Of a stretch of DNA of 64,000 nt, positions 18,586 to 28,058 are shown piece by piece; position 1 is the stretch's first letter, and every line of letters begins with the position of its first letter. Position numbers and translations under genes: made by a program. The stretch covers positions 71,115 to 135,114 of the forward strand of contig NZ_JARGOQ010000001.1 in NCBI RefSeq assembly GCF_029233945.1, given 5' to 3'. The DNA is from Sneathiella sp. Lineage in GTDB: Bacteria > Pseudomonadota > Alphaproteobacteria > Sneathiellales > Sneathiellaceae. The notes below the pieces were generated by a model. The model was not told where the DNA came from. It saw only the letters and a list, made by a program, of their open reading frames with translations, and did no database searches.

Positions 18586-19353
18586 ATGTATGCACGACGT
18601 GATATTGTAAAAGGCGCGGCAACCTTGCCGCTGGCGGCAATCCTTGCGGACCCATTGCTTGCGCGGGCGGCTGCCGAAATGACCGAAGATGTCACGATCA
18701 AGCTTGATGGCGGACAGTCGGTAACGGCTTCCGTTATCTATCCGGAAGTAACACCGGCGCCGGCTGTTCTCCTTGTCCATGAGTGGTGGGGCCTCAATGA
18801 CCAGATCAAGGCCGTTGCGGCGGAGCTGGCCCGGGAAGGGTATGTCGCCGTTGCGGTCGACCTTTATGAAGGTAAGATTGCGGAAAATGGCGAAGAGGCC
18901 GGGCAGCATATGAAGGCGGTTAAACCGGCAGAGGCGACCGAAACCCTTGAAAAATGGGTCGCATGGACGCGCGCCAATGAGAAAACCACAGATAATCTCG
19001 GAACAATCGGCTGGTGCTTTGGCGGCGGTTGGGCGCTCAATGCCTCGATTGCGGCGCCGACGGAAGCAACCATTGTCTATTATGGTAGCGTTGACCGGTC
19101 CGCCGATCAGCTTAAACCCCTGAAAGGTCCGGTCATGGGCCATTTTGCCGAAAAGGATCAATGGATCAATAAGGCGATGGTCGATGGCTTTGTCGAGCAA
19201 ATGAAGCTCGCGGAGCAGCCTGCACCGGAGGTGTTCTGGTACGATGCGGATCATGCCTTCGCCAACCCGTCGGGCGGTCGATATGATCAGGCGGATGCAC
19301 AGCTTGCCTGGCAGCGCAGCGTCGGCTTTTTCAAAAAGACCCTGATGGGGTAG
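18586..19353 (+). CDS. Dienelactone hydrolase family protein, Tat-type signal
   Basis: MYARRDIVKGAATLPLAAILA leader; LLVHEWWGLNDQIKAVAAELAREGYVAVAVDLY; TIGWCFGGGWAL; DADHAF. Confidence 0.92.
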   Translation: MYARRDIVKGAATLPLAAILADPLLARAAAEMTEDVTIKLDGGQSVTASVIYPEVTPAPAVLLVHEWWGLNDQIKAVAAELAREGYVAVAVDLYEGKIAENGEEAGQHMKAVKPAEATETLEKWVAWTRANEKTTDNLGTIGWCFGGGWALNASIAAPTEATIVYYGSVDRSADQLKPLKGPVMGHFAEKDQWINKAMVDGFVEQMKLAEQPAPEVFWYDADHAFANPSGGRYDQADAQLAWQRSVGFFKKTLMG

Positions 19354-19359
19354 GGGAGG

Positions 19360-21228
19360 TTACCAGCGGTCGGATTTTTTCCGTTTCGCGGGTTTCTGTT
19401 CATCAAAAAGATCGGCAAGCTGTTCCATCATGACCCCGCCAAGTTGCTCGGCGTCGATGATCGTGACGGCTTGCTGATAATAACGCGTGACGTCATGACC
19501 AATGCCGATGGCAATCAGCTCGACAGGGGAGCGTGTTTCGATCCACTTGATAACCTCGCGCAAGTGTTTGTCGAGGTAATTGCCCGGATTGACGGACAGT
19601 GTGCTGTCATCCACCGGCGCGCCATCGGAGATTACCATCAGGATGCGCCGCTGCTCCGGTCGGCCCAGCAGCCGGTTATGCGCCCAGAGCAACCCTTCGC
19701 CATCAATATTTTCCTTCAGTAGCCCTTCGCGCAGCATCAGGCCAAGTGATTGGCGGGCGCGGCGATAGGGATAATCCGCAGATTTATAGACGATATGGCG
19801 GAGGTCGTTGAGACGGCCGGGATTTGGCTCTTTCCCCTGTTCCAGCCATTTTTCACGCGACTGTCCGCCTTTCCAGGCGCGGGTCGTGAAGCCAAGGATC
19901 TCAACCTTGACGGAGCAACGCTCCAGCGTCCGGGCGAGGACGTCGGCGCACATGGCGGCGACGGAAATCGGCCGACCTCGCATGGAACCGGAGTTATCGA
20001 TCAATAGCGTTACCACCGTATCGCGGAAGTTCGTGTCCTGCTCCACCTTGAAAGAGAGCGGGAGCTGCGGATCAACAACCACGCGGGAAAGCCGGGCGGC
20101 ATCCAGAATACCTTCTTCCAGATCGAATTCCCAAGAGCGGTTCTGCTGTGCAAGAAGTTTGCGTTGAAGGCGGTTGGCCAGTTTGCTGACCAGGCTATGC
20201 ATATTGGTCAGCTGCTGATCGAGCTGCTGGCGAAGCCGGGCAAGCTCTCCGGGCTCACATAAGTCGCCGGCCTGAATGACTTCATCATACTCAGTGGTAT
20301 AGGCTTTATAAGCGGCGGCCTCCGGCGAATTGCGGAAGTCCTCCGGATAGACCGGGCGGCGATCGCGGCCCGCTTCATCGCCGGTGCTGGTGGCCTCCAT
20401 ATCGGCGCTCTCGCCTGCTTCGGTATCGGTGCCGTCTTCCCCGGCGCCTTCTTGCGTGTCGGCATCCTCGGCGGCGCTGGCTTCCTGTGCCTCATCATCG
20501 CTTTCGGAGCCGCTGCTCTCGGCATCCGGTTGCTGTTCGCCTTCATCGCTGTCGCCGCTATCGTCCTCGTCGGAAAATTCGCCTTCGGCATCATCTATCA
20601 GATCGAGATCTTTAAGCAGTTTCCGCGCAGCGCTTGCAAATTCCTTCTGGCTTGAGATGGTCTTGAGCATCTCGGCGAAATCATCGCCGCTTTTTTCTTC
20701 AATCTCGGCGCGCCAGAGATCGACCATGCTTTGTGCACTCTCCGGCACGGGAATATTGGCCAGCTTTTCGCGCGCGAGAAGCCCAAGAACTTCCGCAATC
20801 GGCGCTTCCGCCTTGTCGTAAATACGATCGAAACCGCATTCCTTGCAATGGCTATCCCACCGGTTAAAAAGATTGTCGGCTACGCCTTTCATCCGGCCCG
20901 CGCCGATGGCCTCTACTCGTGCCTGTTCGATTGCATCAAACACAGCCTTCGCGTCACCCCCTTCCGGGGCGTAACGGGCATGCATTCCGTCGTCGTGATA
21001 GCGCTTGCGAAGGGCGATGCTGTCAGCGAGCCCGCGCACGAGGCGGACATCCTCCACCGGCAGGTCTTTTGCGGGGTTTGGCAGGCGCGCGCGATCCCCG
21101 CTCATCCCCGGCGCATCGTTCCCATAGACAACTTCAAGCTCCTTCTCATGCGACATCGCCCGCATGGCGGCGGTGACGGCGCGCTTAAAGGGTTCGGCCG
21201 CAGGCTCCTTATTTTTGATAAAGGCCAT
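19360..21228 (-). CDS. cobT: Cobaltochelatase subunit CobT
   Basis: [27 protein letters not shown]; acidic middle; vWA domain [32 protein letters not shown]. Confidence 0.96.
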   Translation of the reverse strand: MAFIKNKEPAAEPFKRAVTAAMRAMSHEKELEVVYGNDAPGMSGDRARLPNPAKDLPVEDVRLVRGLADSIALRKRYHDDGMHARYAPEGGDAKAVFDAIEQARVEAIGAGRMKGVADNLFNRWDSHCKECGFDRIYDKAEAPIAEVLGLLAREKLANIPVPESAQSMVDLWRAEIEEKSGDDFAEMLKTISSQKEFASAARKLLKDLDLIDDAEGEFSDEDDSGDSDEGEQQPDAESSGSESDDEAQEASAAEDADTQEGAGEDGTDTEAGESADMEATSTGDEAGRDRRPVYPEDFRNSPEAAAYKAYTTEYDEVIQAGDLCEPGELARLRQQLDQQLTNMHSLVSKLANRLQRKLLAQQNRSWEFDLEEGILDAARLSRVVVDPQLPLSFKVEQDTNFRDTVVTLLIDNSGSMRGRPISVAAMCADVLARTLERCSVKVEILGFTTRAWKGGQSREKWLEQGKEPNPGRLNDLRHIVYKSADYPYRRARQSLGLMLREGLLKENIDGEGLLWAHNRLLGRPEQRRILMVISDGAPVDDSTLSVNPGNYLDKHLREVIKWIETRSPVELIAIGIGHDVTRYYQQAVTIIDAEQLGGVMMEQLADLFDEQKPAKRKKSDRW

Positions 21229-21236
21229 CGGAGCGC

Positions 21237-22238
21237 TTACGCGACGATATTGGCTGCGGATTCAGGGAGCTCTTCGCCAAAACTGCGCTGATAATATTCG
21301 GCAACCAGAGGCCGTTCCATCTCGTCGCACTTATTGAGGAAGGTGACGCGGAAGGCGAACCCGATCTCGCCAAAAATCTGCGTATTTTCCGCCCATGTAA
21401 TCACCGTCCGGGGGCTCATAACGGTGGAGATGTCGCCGGCGATAAATCCGGCCCGGCTCAGCTCAGCGCAGGCAATCATGGCGCGGACGGTCTTGCGGCC
21501 CTCTTCATTGTCGTAGCCCGGCAACTTCGCAAGAACAATTTCGTTCTCGGTTTCCTCCGGCAGGTAATTCAATGTCGTCACAATGTTCCAGCGGTCCATC
21601 TGGCCCTGATTCAATTGCTGTGTGCCATGATAGAGACCGGTTGTGTCGCCAAGTCCCACGGTGTTCGTCGTCGAAAACATCCGAAAGGCCGGGTGCGGGC
21701 GGATAACCCGGTTCTGGTCGAGCAATGTCAGCTTGCCTTCAACTTCGAGAACGCGCTGGATCACGAACATCACATCCGGACGCCCGGCATCATACTCATC
21801 GAAGACGATCGCTGTCGGTGACTGCAGCGCCCAGGGGAGGATGCCTTCGCGAAACTCGGTTACCTGTTTGCCGTCGCGCAGGACGATGGCGTCCTTGCCA
21901 ACAAGATCGATACGTGAAATATGGCTGTCGAGATTAACCCGGACACAGGGCCAGTTGAGGCGCGCGGCGACCTGCTCGATATGGGTGGATTTGCCGGTAC
22001 CGTGATACCCCTGCACCATAACCCGGCGGTTAAAGGCAAAACCGGCCAAAATCGCGAGTGTTGTATCATGATCGAAGACATAGGCCGGATCGAGGTCCGG
22101 CACGCGATCGGTCGATACGCTGAAGGCAGGGACTTCAAGATCACTGTCAATTTTAAAAACTTCCCGGACGGAAACCTTCGTATCGGGCAAATCAATTTTC
22201 ATTTCCGGCGTTTCGCCGGCAAGTTCTAAGGACGTCAT
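21237..22238 (-). CDS. cobS: Cobaltochelatase subunit CobS
   Basis: AAA+ [46 protein letters not shown]. Confidence 0.96.
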   Translation of the reverse strand: MTSLELAGETPEMKIDLPDTKVSVREVFKIDSDLEVPAFSVSTDRVPDLDPAYVFDHDTTLAILAGFAFNRRVMVQGYHGTGKSTHIEQVAARLNWPCVRVNLDSHISRIDLVGKDAIVLRDGKQVTEFREGILPWALQSPTAIVFDEYDAGRPDVMFVIQRVLEVEGKLTLLDQNRVIRPHPAFRMFSTTNTVGLGDTTGLYHGTQQLNQGQMDRWNIVTTLNYLPEETENEIVLAKLPGYDNEEGRKTVRAMIACAELSRAGFIAGDISTVMSPRTVITWAENTQIFGEIGFAFRVTFLNKCDEMERPLVAEYYQRSFGEELPESAANIVA

Positions 22239-22287
22239 AAATAGCAGTTCCGTGTCACAATTTGTGGTGTTTCTTTTACGGGCAAGC

Positions 22288-22878
22288 TTACGAGTTAGCG
22301 CAAGATCGCAAATGTGTATAGGCCTGATTGATGTTTTTTAGTATTTCTTCGGCCTTTTTATCTCCACCACGGATATCAGGGTGGTATTTTTTTGCAAGTT
22401 CCTTATGGCGCCGCTTGATCTGCTCAAGGCTGCTGCCGGGCTGTAAATTCAGGACGGCGAGGGCCTCCCGCTCCTTCGGATCCATTTCCGGGTGGCCGTT
22501 TGCGCGGGATTTTTCAGACGTCTTATCCGAAGTTCCCATATCGTCGCGAAAATTGAAGGGATCATGATATCGGTATTCGTCGCGCGGGCTTGCTGTGCGG
22601 CTTCCCAGTTTCCACGTCGGGCGGTGGCCTGTGATATCCTCGTCCTTATAACGGAGGACTTCTTCATCCGACATGCCATCAAAGAAATTCCACGATTTAT
22701 TGAACTCGCGGATATGCGCGAGGCAGAACCACTGGTAATCGGCCGGATTTCCCCGATCGAGCAGCCGGGCTTTTGGCGCCCGAAATTCCCCCACCTCGAA
22801 ACAATCCACATGATCGCATTGCCTGTGGAGTGGTTCGGGCGTGTCATCGCCAAGCGGTATTTCTCTGTTCTTCGACAT
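22288..22878 (-). CDS. J-domain-containing protein
   Basis: [50 protein letters not shown]. Confidence 0.9.
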   Translation of the reverse strand: MSKNREIPLGDDTPEPLHRQCDHVDCFEVGEFRAPKARLLDRGNPADYQWFCLAHIREFNKSWNFFDGMSDEEVLRYKDEDITGHRPTWKLGSRTASPRDEYRYHDPFNFRDDMGTSDKTSEKSRANGHPEMDPKEREALAVLNLQPGSSLEQIKRRHKELAKKYHPDIRGGDKKAEEILKNINQAYTHLRSCANS

Positions 22879-23101
22879 TAAATTATTATGGGCGCTGCCC
22901 GCTCCCATAGCAAGGCTGGGGCAGAAAAAGAGGTGTTTTTTAAACTCACGACGACGGTAATTGGGCAACATCTATCTACAGTGTTGGCATGACGCTAAGG
23001 ACTCAGAAAAATTGTGATATTCAGTCGATGCGCAATGGAAATATCTGCTATAAACCTATCAGTAAGACAGGTGAGCAAGATAGGTAAGGAAAGCAGGCAT
23101 A

Positions 23102-23359
23102 ATGTCAGTCGCAGCAACCATAGAGAATAAGCTCAACAAAGCGTTTTCCCCAACCCGCCTTGTCGTTGTCGACGAATCGCATATGCATGCAGGCCATGCA
23201 GGCGCCCGTCCCGAAGGGGAAAGCCATTTTCGGGTGGAAATAACTGCGGAGAAGTTCAAAGGAATGTCCCGCGTTGCTAGCCAACGGGCCGTGTATGAGG
23301 TTCTCTCGGAGGAGCTTAGCTCGGATATCCACGCGCTCGCGCTCAACGTGCGATCGTAA
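23102..23359 (+). CDS. BolA family protein
   Basis: SVAATIENKLNKAFSPTRLVVVDESHMHAGHAGARPEGESHFRVEI. Confidence 0.94.
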   Translation: MSVAATIENKLNKAFSPTRLVVVDESHMHAGHAGARPEGESHFRVEITAEKFKGMSRVASQRAVYEVLSEELSSDIHALALNVRS

Positions 23360-23490
23360 CTTCGCTGTTCTTGATCCGATAAAAACATCAGAAAAAACTG
23401 TTGAACGAATTTATCACGCGCCTATATGCTCCTTTTGAGAGTTTAGTAAAAAATATGGCAACTTATAAGAGCAGCGACAGGAGCCCTAAC

Positions 23491-23757
23491 ATGACCCAGG
23501 TAAGCCAATCCCTCATTAACCGCAATATTTCAGTCATAGATCCAACCTCAGGCCAGCCCCATCGGACCAGCATCCGGCTGGAGGAAATCGAATGGGAGGC
23601 CCTGCGCGACATTTGCGCGCGGGAAAATATGTCGATCAATGATTTCTGCTGTAGGGCGGACAGCGATGAGAGGCGCCAAGAGCATTCCCGCACTTCCCGC
23701 ATACGGTCTGCCATCCTTGATCACTATCGCAACCAGAACAGAAACCTTGATTCCTGA
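23491..23757 (+). CDS. Ribbon-helix-helix domain protein
   Basis: HRTSIRLEEIEWEALRDICARENMSINDFCC...RTSRIRSAILDHYR; ATG at 23491 has aggagc upstream (TTG at 23401 also open). Confidence 0.8.
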   Translation: MTQVSQSLINRNISVIDPTSGQPHRTSIRLEEIEWEALRDICARENMSINDFCCRADSDERRQEHSRTSRIRSAILDHYRNQNRNLDS

Positions 23758-23762
23758 CCGCC

Positions 23763-24638
23763 TTAAAGTAGATAGAAGAGCAATGCGGGGAGGGTGATGA
23801 AGGAGAGCAGTGTTGATATGAGCACCATCCCTGCAACATGGCTATGGGCGCGGTCATAGCGAAGCGAGAACAGATAGTTGAATACGGCGACGGGCATGCT
23901 GCATTCAAGGATCAGAACTCCGCGCTCGACCCCTTCCAGTCCGAACAGGGCGGCAAGGCCGTATCCGACGGCAAATCCCATGGCAAGCCGAAGAACTGAC
24001 AGACCGGTTGCAAGACGGATGTGATTTACAGAAAGGCTCGCAAGGCTGACACCCAGGGCAAGGATCATCAAGGGAATGGTCAGGCTGCCGATAAGCTCGG
24101 TCGTATTTATGATCCAAAGCGGGACGGGAAAAGCAAGTGCCTTCAACCCAAGTCCGATAATCACGGCATAGATAAGGGGCGTGCGAAGCAGTTGACCGGG
24201 AGAACTAGCGCCGGAAGAAAGCCAAATGCCGAAGGTGAACTGTAAGGTGGAAAAGACGGTAAAGACGGCGATGGCAAGCGCGAGACCGGCTTCCCCGAAA
24301 GCGAAGAAACAAAGCGGCAGGCCCATATTTCCCGTATTCGGAAACATCAGGCCGGGCAGGTAATTGCGGATATTGAGGCTACTGAGTTTCAATGCCGTGA
24401 CGCCAATCAAGCAAAAGGCCAAGGCGGAAACTGCGGCGAACATTGCAAACTCAAGGAAGGCGCCTAGTTCCATATCGAGTTTGACAAGCGTCGAGAAAAT
24501 CAGCATCGGGGAGCCAACATTCGTTACCAACCCGGTCACTGTTTCCGTATGAAAGGCGCGGCCTGTCTTGGCCCAGAAAAAACCAATCCCGGCGGTGATA
24601 ACGACCGGCGCAATAATGTTGAGGAGAATTTCAAACAT
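23763..24638 (-). CDS. AEC family transporter
   Basis: Hydrophobic throughout; GLVTNVGSPMLIFSTLVK; PNTGNMGLPLCFFAFGEAGLA. Confidence 0.9.
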   Translation of the reverse strand: MFEILLNIIAPVVITAGIGFFWAKTGRAFHTETVTGLVTNVGSPMLIFSTLVKLDMELGAFLEFAMFAAVSALAFCLIGVTALKLSSLNIRNYLPGLMFPNTGNMGLPLCFFAFGEAGLALAIAVFTVFSTLQFTFGIWLSSGASSPGQLLRTPLIYAVIIGLGLKALAFPVPLWIINTTELIGSLTIPLMILALGVSLASLSVNHIRLATGLSVLRLAMGFAVGYGLAALFGLEGVERGVLILECSMPVAVFNYLFSLRYDRAHSHVAGMVLISTLLSFITLPALLFYLL

Positions 24639-24676
24639 ATGGGCGGAGTTTCCAGTTGGCTTGTCCGGTTGAAATT

Positions 24677-25969
24677 CTATAGCTCAAGCGAGGTGATACG
24701 AAGTTCCGTAATCTGGTTAAGATCTTTTTTGAGAATGTCAAATTTATATCCATGAAATATAAAGGCTTGCCCAATGTCCGGGATAATCTGGGCTTCATGG
24801 ATGACCAATCCGGCAACCGTCGCGGCCTCTTCATCAGGAAGCGCCCAATTGAACTGCCGGTTCAGATCACGGATGGTAACATCGCCTTTTGTGACAATGC
24901 TGCCATCCTTCATCAATCGGACATCGCTTACGGCAAGGTCATGTTCGTCCGCGATATCGCCGACGATTTCCTCAAGAATATCTTCGAGCGTGACCAACCC
25001 CATGAGTGCACCATATTCATCGACGACAAGGGCGAAGTGGCTCTTTCGTTCCAGAAATGCGTTGAGCTGGCTGCGCAGCGTTGTGGTTTCCGGAACGAAC
25101 CATGCTTCGAGAGCGATTGATTCGATATCCAGATTCTCATAATCGCCGCCCAAGGGGATCAGGGCACGGAGCATATCCTTCGCGTGGATGATGCCAATAA
25201 TATTCTCGGGGTTTTTCTTCCAGAGAGGCAATCTTGTATAGGGGCTACCAAGTACCTGATCGATAATTTCGCGGACTGGTTTTTCCGCATCGACCATTTC
25301 CACATTCTTGCGATGAACCATGATCTCTTCAAGGTCCACCTCGTCCATATCGAGGATCGTGTCCAGCATGTAGCGTTCATGCATGATAACGCCGGCATCT
25401 TCCGAATGCAGCTCGATCGCTCCGCGCAATTCATCCTGCGCGGCATCCGTTAATGTATCACTGTCGCCGTCGCCTCCCTTAATCCCCATCAGGCTCAAGG
25501 TTACATCGACGATATAGTTGATACCCATAACCACGGGCGAGAGGAGGAAGACCGCCGGTCGCAGTACGGGCGCGACGAAGAGTGCGACGGGGATTGTCCG
25601 CCGGAGTGCAATGGTTTTTGGCAGAACCTCCGCAAAGACCAGCACAAGAACGGTCATGATAAGGGTCGCATAGGCAACGCCAATATCTCCGAACAGGGAA
25701 ATGAAAATGCTGGTCGCAAGGGCGGAAGCCAGGATATTGACCAGGTTATTGCCAAGTAGAATGGCGCTGATAAGCTTCGTGTGCTTGTCGCGGAGCCGGT
25801 TTACAAGCCCGGCTCTGTGGTCGCCGGATTGCTCCATCTGATGCAGGCGGGCGCGGGATGCCCCCGTCAGCGCAGTTTCCGAGCCCGAAAAGAAAGCGGA
25901 AAGCACTAAAAGCAGAAAAATTGCGAGCGGGAGGAGGATCAATTCCAAATTTATTTCACCCGTGTCCAT
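24677..25969 (-). CDS. HlyC/CorC family protein (DUF21 + CBS + CorC_HlyC)
   Basis: FFSGSETALTGASRARLHQMEQSGD; ESHFALVVDEYGALMGLVTLEDILEEIVGDIADEHD-like segment; C-terminal RDLNRQFNWALPDEEAATVAGLVIHEA. Confidence 0.94.
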   Translation of the reverse strand: MDTGEINLELILLPLAIFLLLVLSAFFSGSETALTGASRARLHQMEQSGDHRAGLVNRLRDKHTKLISAILLGNNLVNILASALATSIFISLFGDIGVAYATLIMTVLVLVFAEVLPKTIALRRTIPVALFVAPVLRPAVFLLSPVVMGINYIVDVTLSLMGIKGGDGDSDTLTDAAQDELRGAIELHSEDAGVIMHERYMLDTILDMDEVDLEEIMVHRKNVEMVDAEKPVREIIDQVLGSPYTRLPLWKKNPENIIGIIHAKDMLRALIPLGGDYENLDIESIALEAWFVPETTTLRSQLNAFLERKSHFALVVDEYGALMGLVTLEDILEEIVGDIADEHDLAVSDVRLMKDGSIVTKGDVTIRDLNRQFNWALPDEEAATVAGLVIHEAQIIPDIGQAFIFHGYKFDILKKDLNQITELRITSLEL

Positions 25970-25978
25970 TTCCTTGTT

Positions 25979-27118
25979 CTATTCCTGTAGTTCCTGTCGA
26001 AGGAGCGACAGGATATCCGATTCATCAATTGTTTTTGTGCTGAAAGCGTCGCCAATGGCGTTCATGAGGATAAGTGTGATTTTGCCGCCACTGATTTTCT
26101 TATCCTGCCGCATATGAGCGAGCAGTTTTTCTGCCGTCCAGGTAATGCCATCAATTTTCGGGACTGCAACAGGCAGCCCGATAGAAATAAAATGCGCACG
26201 AATTCGTCCGCAGTCCTGACGATTGAGCAGCCCGAGGCTCACGGATAGTTCCGCCGCCATGATCATGCCAGTTGCGACGGCCTCCCCATGATTGAGGTGC
26301 GGGCCATAGCCGGTTTCCGCCTCTAACGCATGCCCGAATGTATGGCCAAGGTTTAGGAGTGCCCTTACACCGCCTTCACGTTCGTCCAAAGCCACGATGC
26401 GGGCCTTGGCTTTCACGCTTTGCTCTACGGCATAAATGCGCGCGGCGGTATCGCCCTCAATCACCTTCCGACCATTCGCTTCGAGCCATTCGAAAAATGC
26501 ATAGTCGCCGAGCAGGCCATATTTCACGACCTCGGCATAACCCGCCAAAACCTCGCGATGTGGCAGGCTGTCCAATGTTGAGATATCAGCGAGCACCAGA
26601 CGCGGTTGGTAAAAGGCACCGATGAGATTCTTGCCCTGAGGTGCATTAACACCGGTCTTGCCTCCGACTGAGCTGTCAACCTGGGACAGCAAGGTCGTTG
26701 GTATCTGGATAAAATCCACACCCCGGCGTAAAGTGGCCGCAGCAAAACCCGTGAGGTCGCCGATGACGCCGCCGCCAAGAGCGATCAAAGCCTCGTCCCT
26801 TTGAATGCGGCTATCCAGAAGGCGGCTCATTAAATCGCTATAGGTCGCGATACTCTTGCTCCCTTCACCGGCTGGAAAGACAAGAGCGCTATGCTCGATC
26901 CCGGTATCGGTCAAGGAAGTTTGCAGGCTTTCCAGGTGAACCGCTGCGACATTTTCATCCGTGACAACGGCGACGCGTGGATTTTTCAGGATATTCCGCA
27001 ACGTCGCGCCAGCGCCGCCAATCAGATCAGTGCCGATGAGAATGTTATAGGAGCGCGCGCCCAGTGCAACCTGTACTTCTGCGAATGTCGAGGCGGATTC
27101 TGCGGGTAAGGATGTCAT
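25979..27118 (-). CDS. aroB: 3-dehydroquinate synthase
   Basis: ALGGGVIGDLTGFAAATLRRGVDFIQIPTTLLSQVDSSVGGKTGVN. Confidence 0.97.
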   Translation of the reverse strand: MTSLPAESASTFAEVQVALGARSYNILIGTDLIGGAGATLRNILKNPRVAVVTDENVAAVHLESLQTSLTDTGIEHSALVFPAGEGSKSIATYSDLMSRLLDSRIQRDEALIALGGGVIGDLTGFAAATLRRGVDFIQIPTTLLSQVDSSVGGKTGVNAPQGKNLIGAFYQPRLVLADISTLDSLPHREVLAGYAEVVKYGLLGDYAFFEWLEANGRKVIEGDTAARIYAVEQSVKAKARIVALDEREGGVRALLNLGHTFGHALEAETGYGPHLNHGEAVATGMIMAAELSVSLGLLNRQDCGRIRAHFISIGLPVAVPKIDGITWTAEKLLAHMRQDKKISGGKITLILMNAIGDAFSTKTIDESDILSLLRQELQE

Positions 27119-27708
27119 TTGCTACCTGAAGTGTCTTGGGCCGATGATAGGCTTTTCAGCGCGGCGATGATCTTGTCGACCACAATTTCATGCGGGCCAT
27201 CGTCACTGTCGACCGTGATATCCGCCTCGGCATAGACCGGATACCGCGTGTCCATCAGATCCTTTAAAATAGTTTTTGGATCGCCTGTTTTTAAAAGTGG
27301 GCGATTGTTGCGTTTCATGCAGCGCTTATAAATGACATCAAGCTCCGCACGCAACCAGATTGAACAGCCTTTTTGGACAATAAGGGCGCGCGTCTTCGGG
27401 TCCATGAACGCTCCGCCGCCAGTTGCCAGAACATGCCGAGGCTCTTTAAGCAGGCGAGCGATGACCTTCCGTTCGCCATCACGAAAAGACGCCTCCCCAT
27501 GAATATCGAAGAATTCCGATACAGACAGATTGGATGCGGTTTCAATCTCCGTATCCGCGTCTTTAAACGCTAATCCGAGTTGGGTCGCGAGACGCCGCCC
27601 GACAGAACTCTTCCCGGCACCCATCAGGCCGACCAACACGATGGGCCTGGTTTCAAAATCATCAACCGGAGCGGCAGAACCGGCTTCGGCAACTTGTATC
27701 TTATTCAT
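27115..27708 (-). CDS. aroK: Shikimate kinase
   Basis: IVLVGLMGAGKSSVGRRLATQLGLAFKDADTEIE; LATGGGAFMDP. Confidence 0.95.
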   Translation of the reverse strand: MNKIQVAEAGSAAPVDDFETRPIVLVGLMGAGKSSVGRRLATQLGLAFKDADTEIETASNLSVSEFFDIHGEASFRDGERKVIARLLKEPRHVLATGGGAFMDPKTRALIVQKGCSIWLRAELDVIYKRCMKRNNRPLLKTGDPKTILKDLMDTRYPVYAEADITVDSDDGPHEIVVDKIIAALKSLSSAQDTSGSK

Positions 27709-27917
27709 CCTATCACTTTTTTTCAGCGGTCAGGCGATCCCTCCGCTTAATCCCAGCGGCACAATATCTTTGCTAAGGTTATTGATGTAATTCGCCGAAC
27801 CGTGCTAATCAATAAAGCCAATTTTTACCATAATCGCAGCTTAGTGCTTTAAATAGCAACAGTTTGCCTAACATGCACTCATTTTTGGTGCTCTGATTTC
27901 GGAAATAGTGATCGAAT

Positions 27918-28058
27918 ATGTCTAAGTTTTCCCTTTTCCTGCTATTTTTGGTGGCTGCTGCGGTTATTGGCGGCGGTGTGTTCCTCTCCGCCTGGGATAT
28001 TCCTGCGCCGACGGTAAAAGTTGAGAAGGTTATTCCGAATGACCAGTTCCCGAAATAG
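27918..28058 (+). CDS. 46-aa putative membrane-anchored small protein
   Basis: Own translation: MSKFSLFLLFLVAAAVIGGGVFLSAWDIPAPTVKVEKVIPNDQFPK*; below the ORF-track cutoff; one TM, overlaps the next CDS by 20 nt. Confidence 0.65.
   Translation: MSKFSLFLLFLVAAAVIGGGVFLSAWDIPAPTVKVEKVIPNDQFPK

Noticed and set aside
20384-20821. Ser/Ala-rich plus-strand ORFs
   Set aside because: Reverse-strand reading of the acidic Asp/Glu/Ser-rich linker of CobT.
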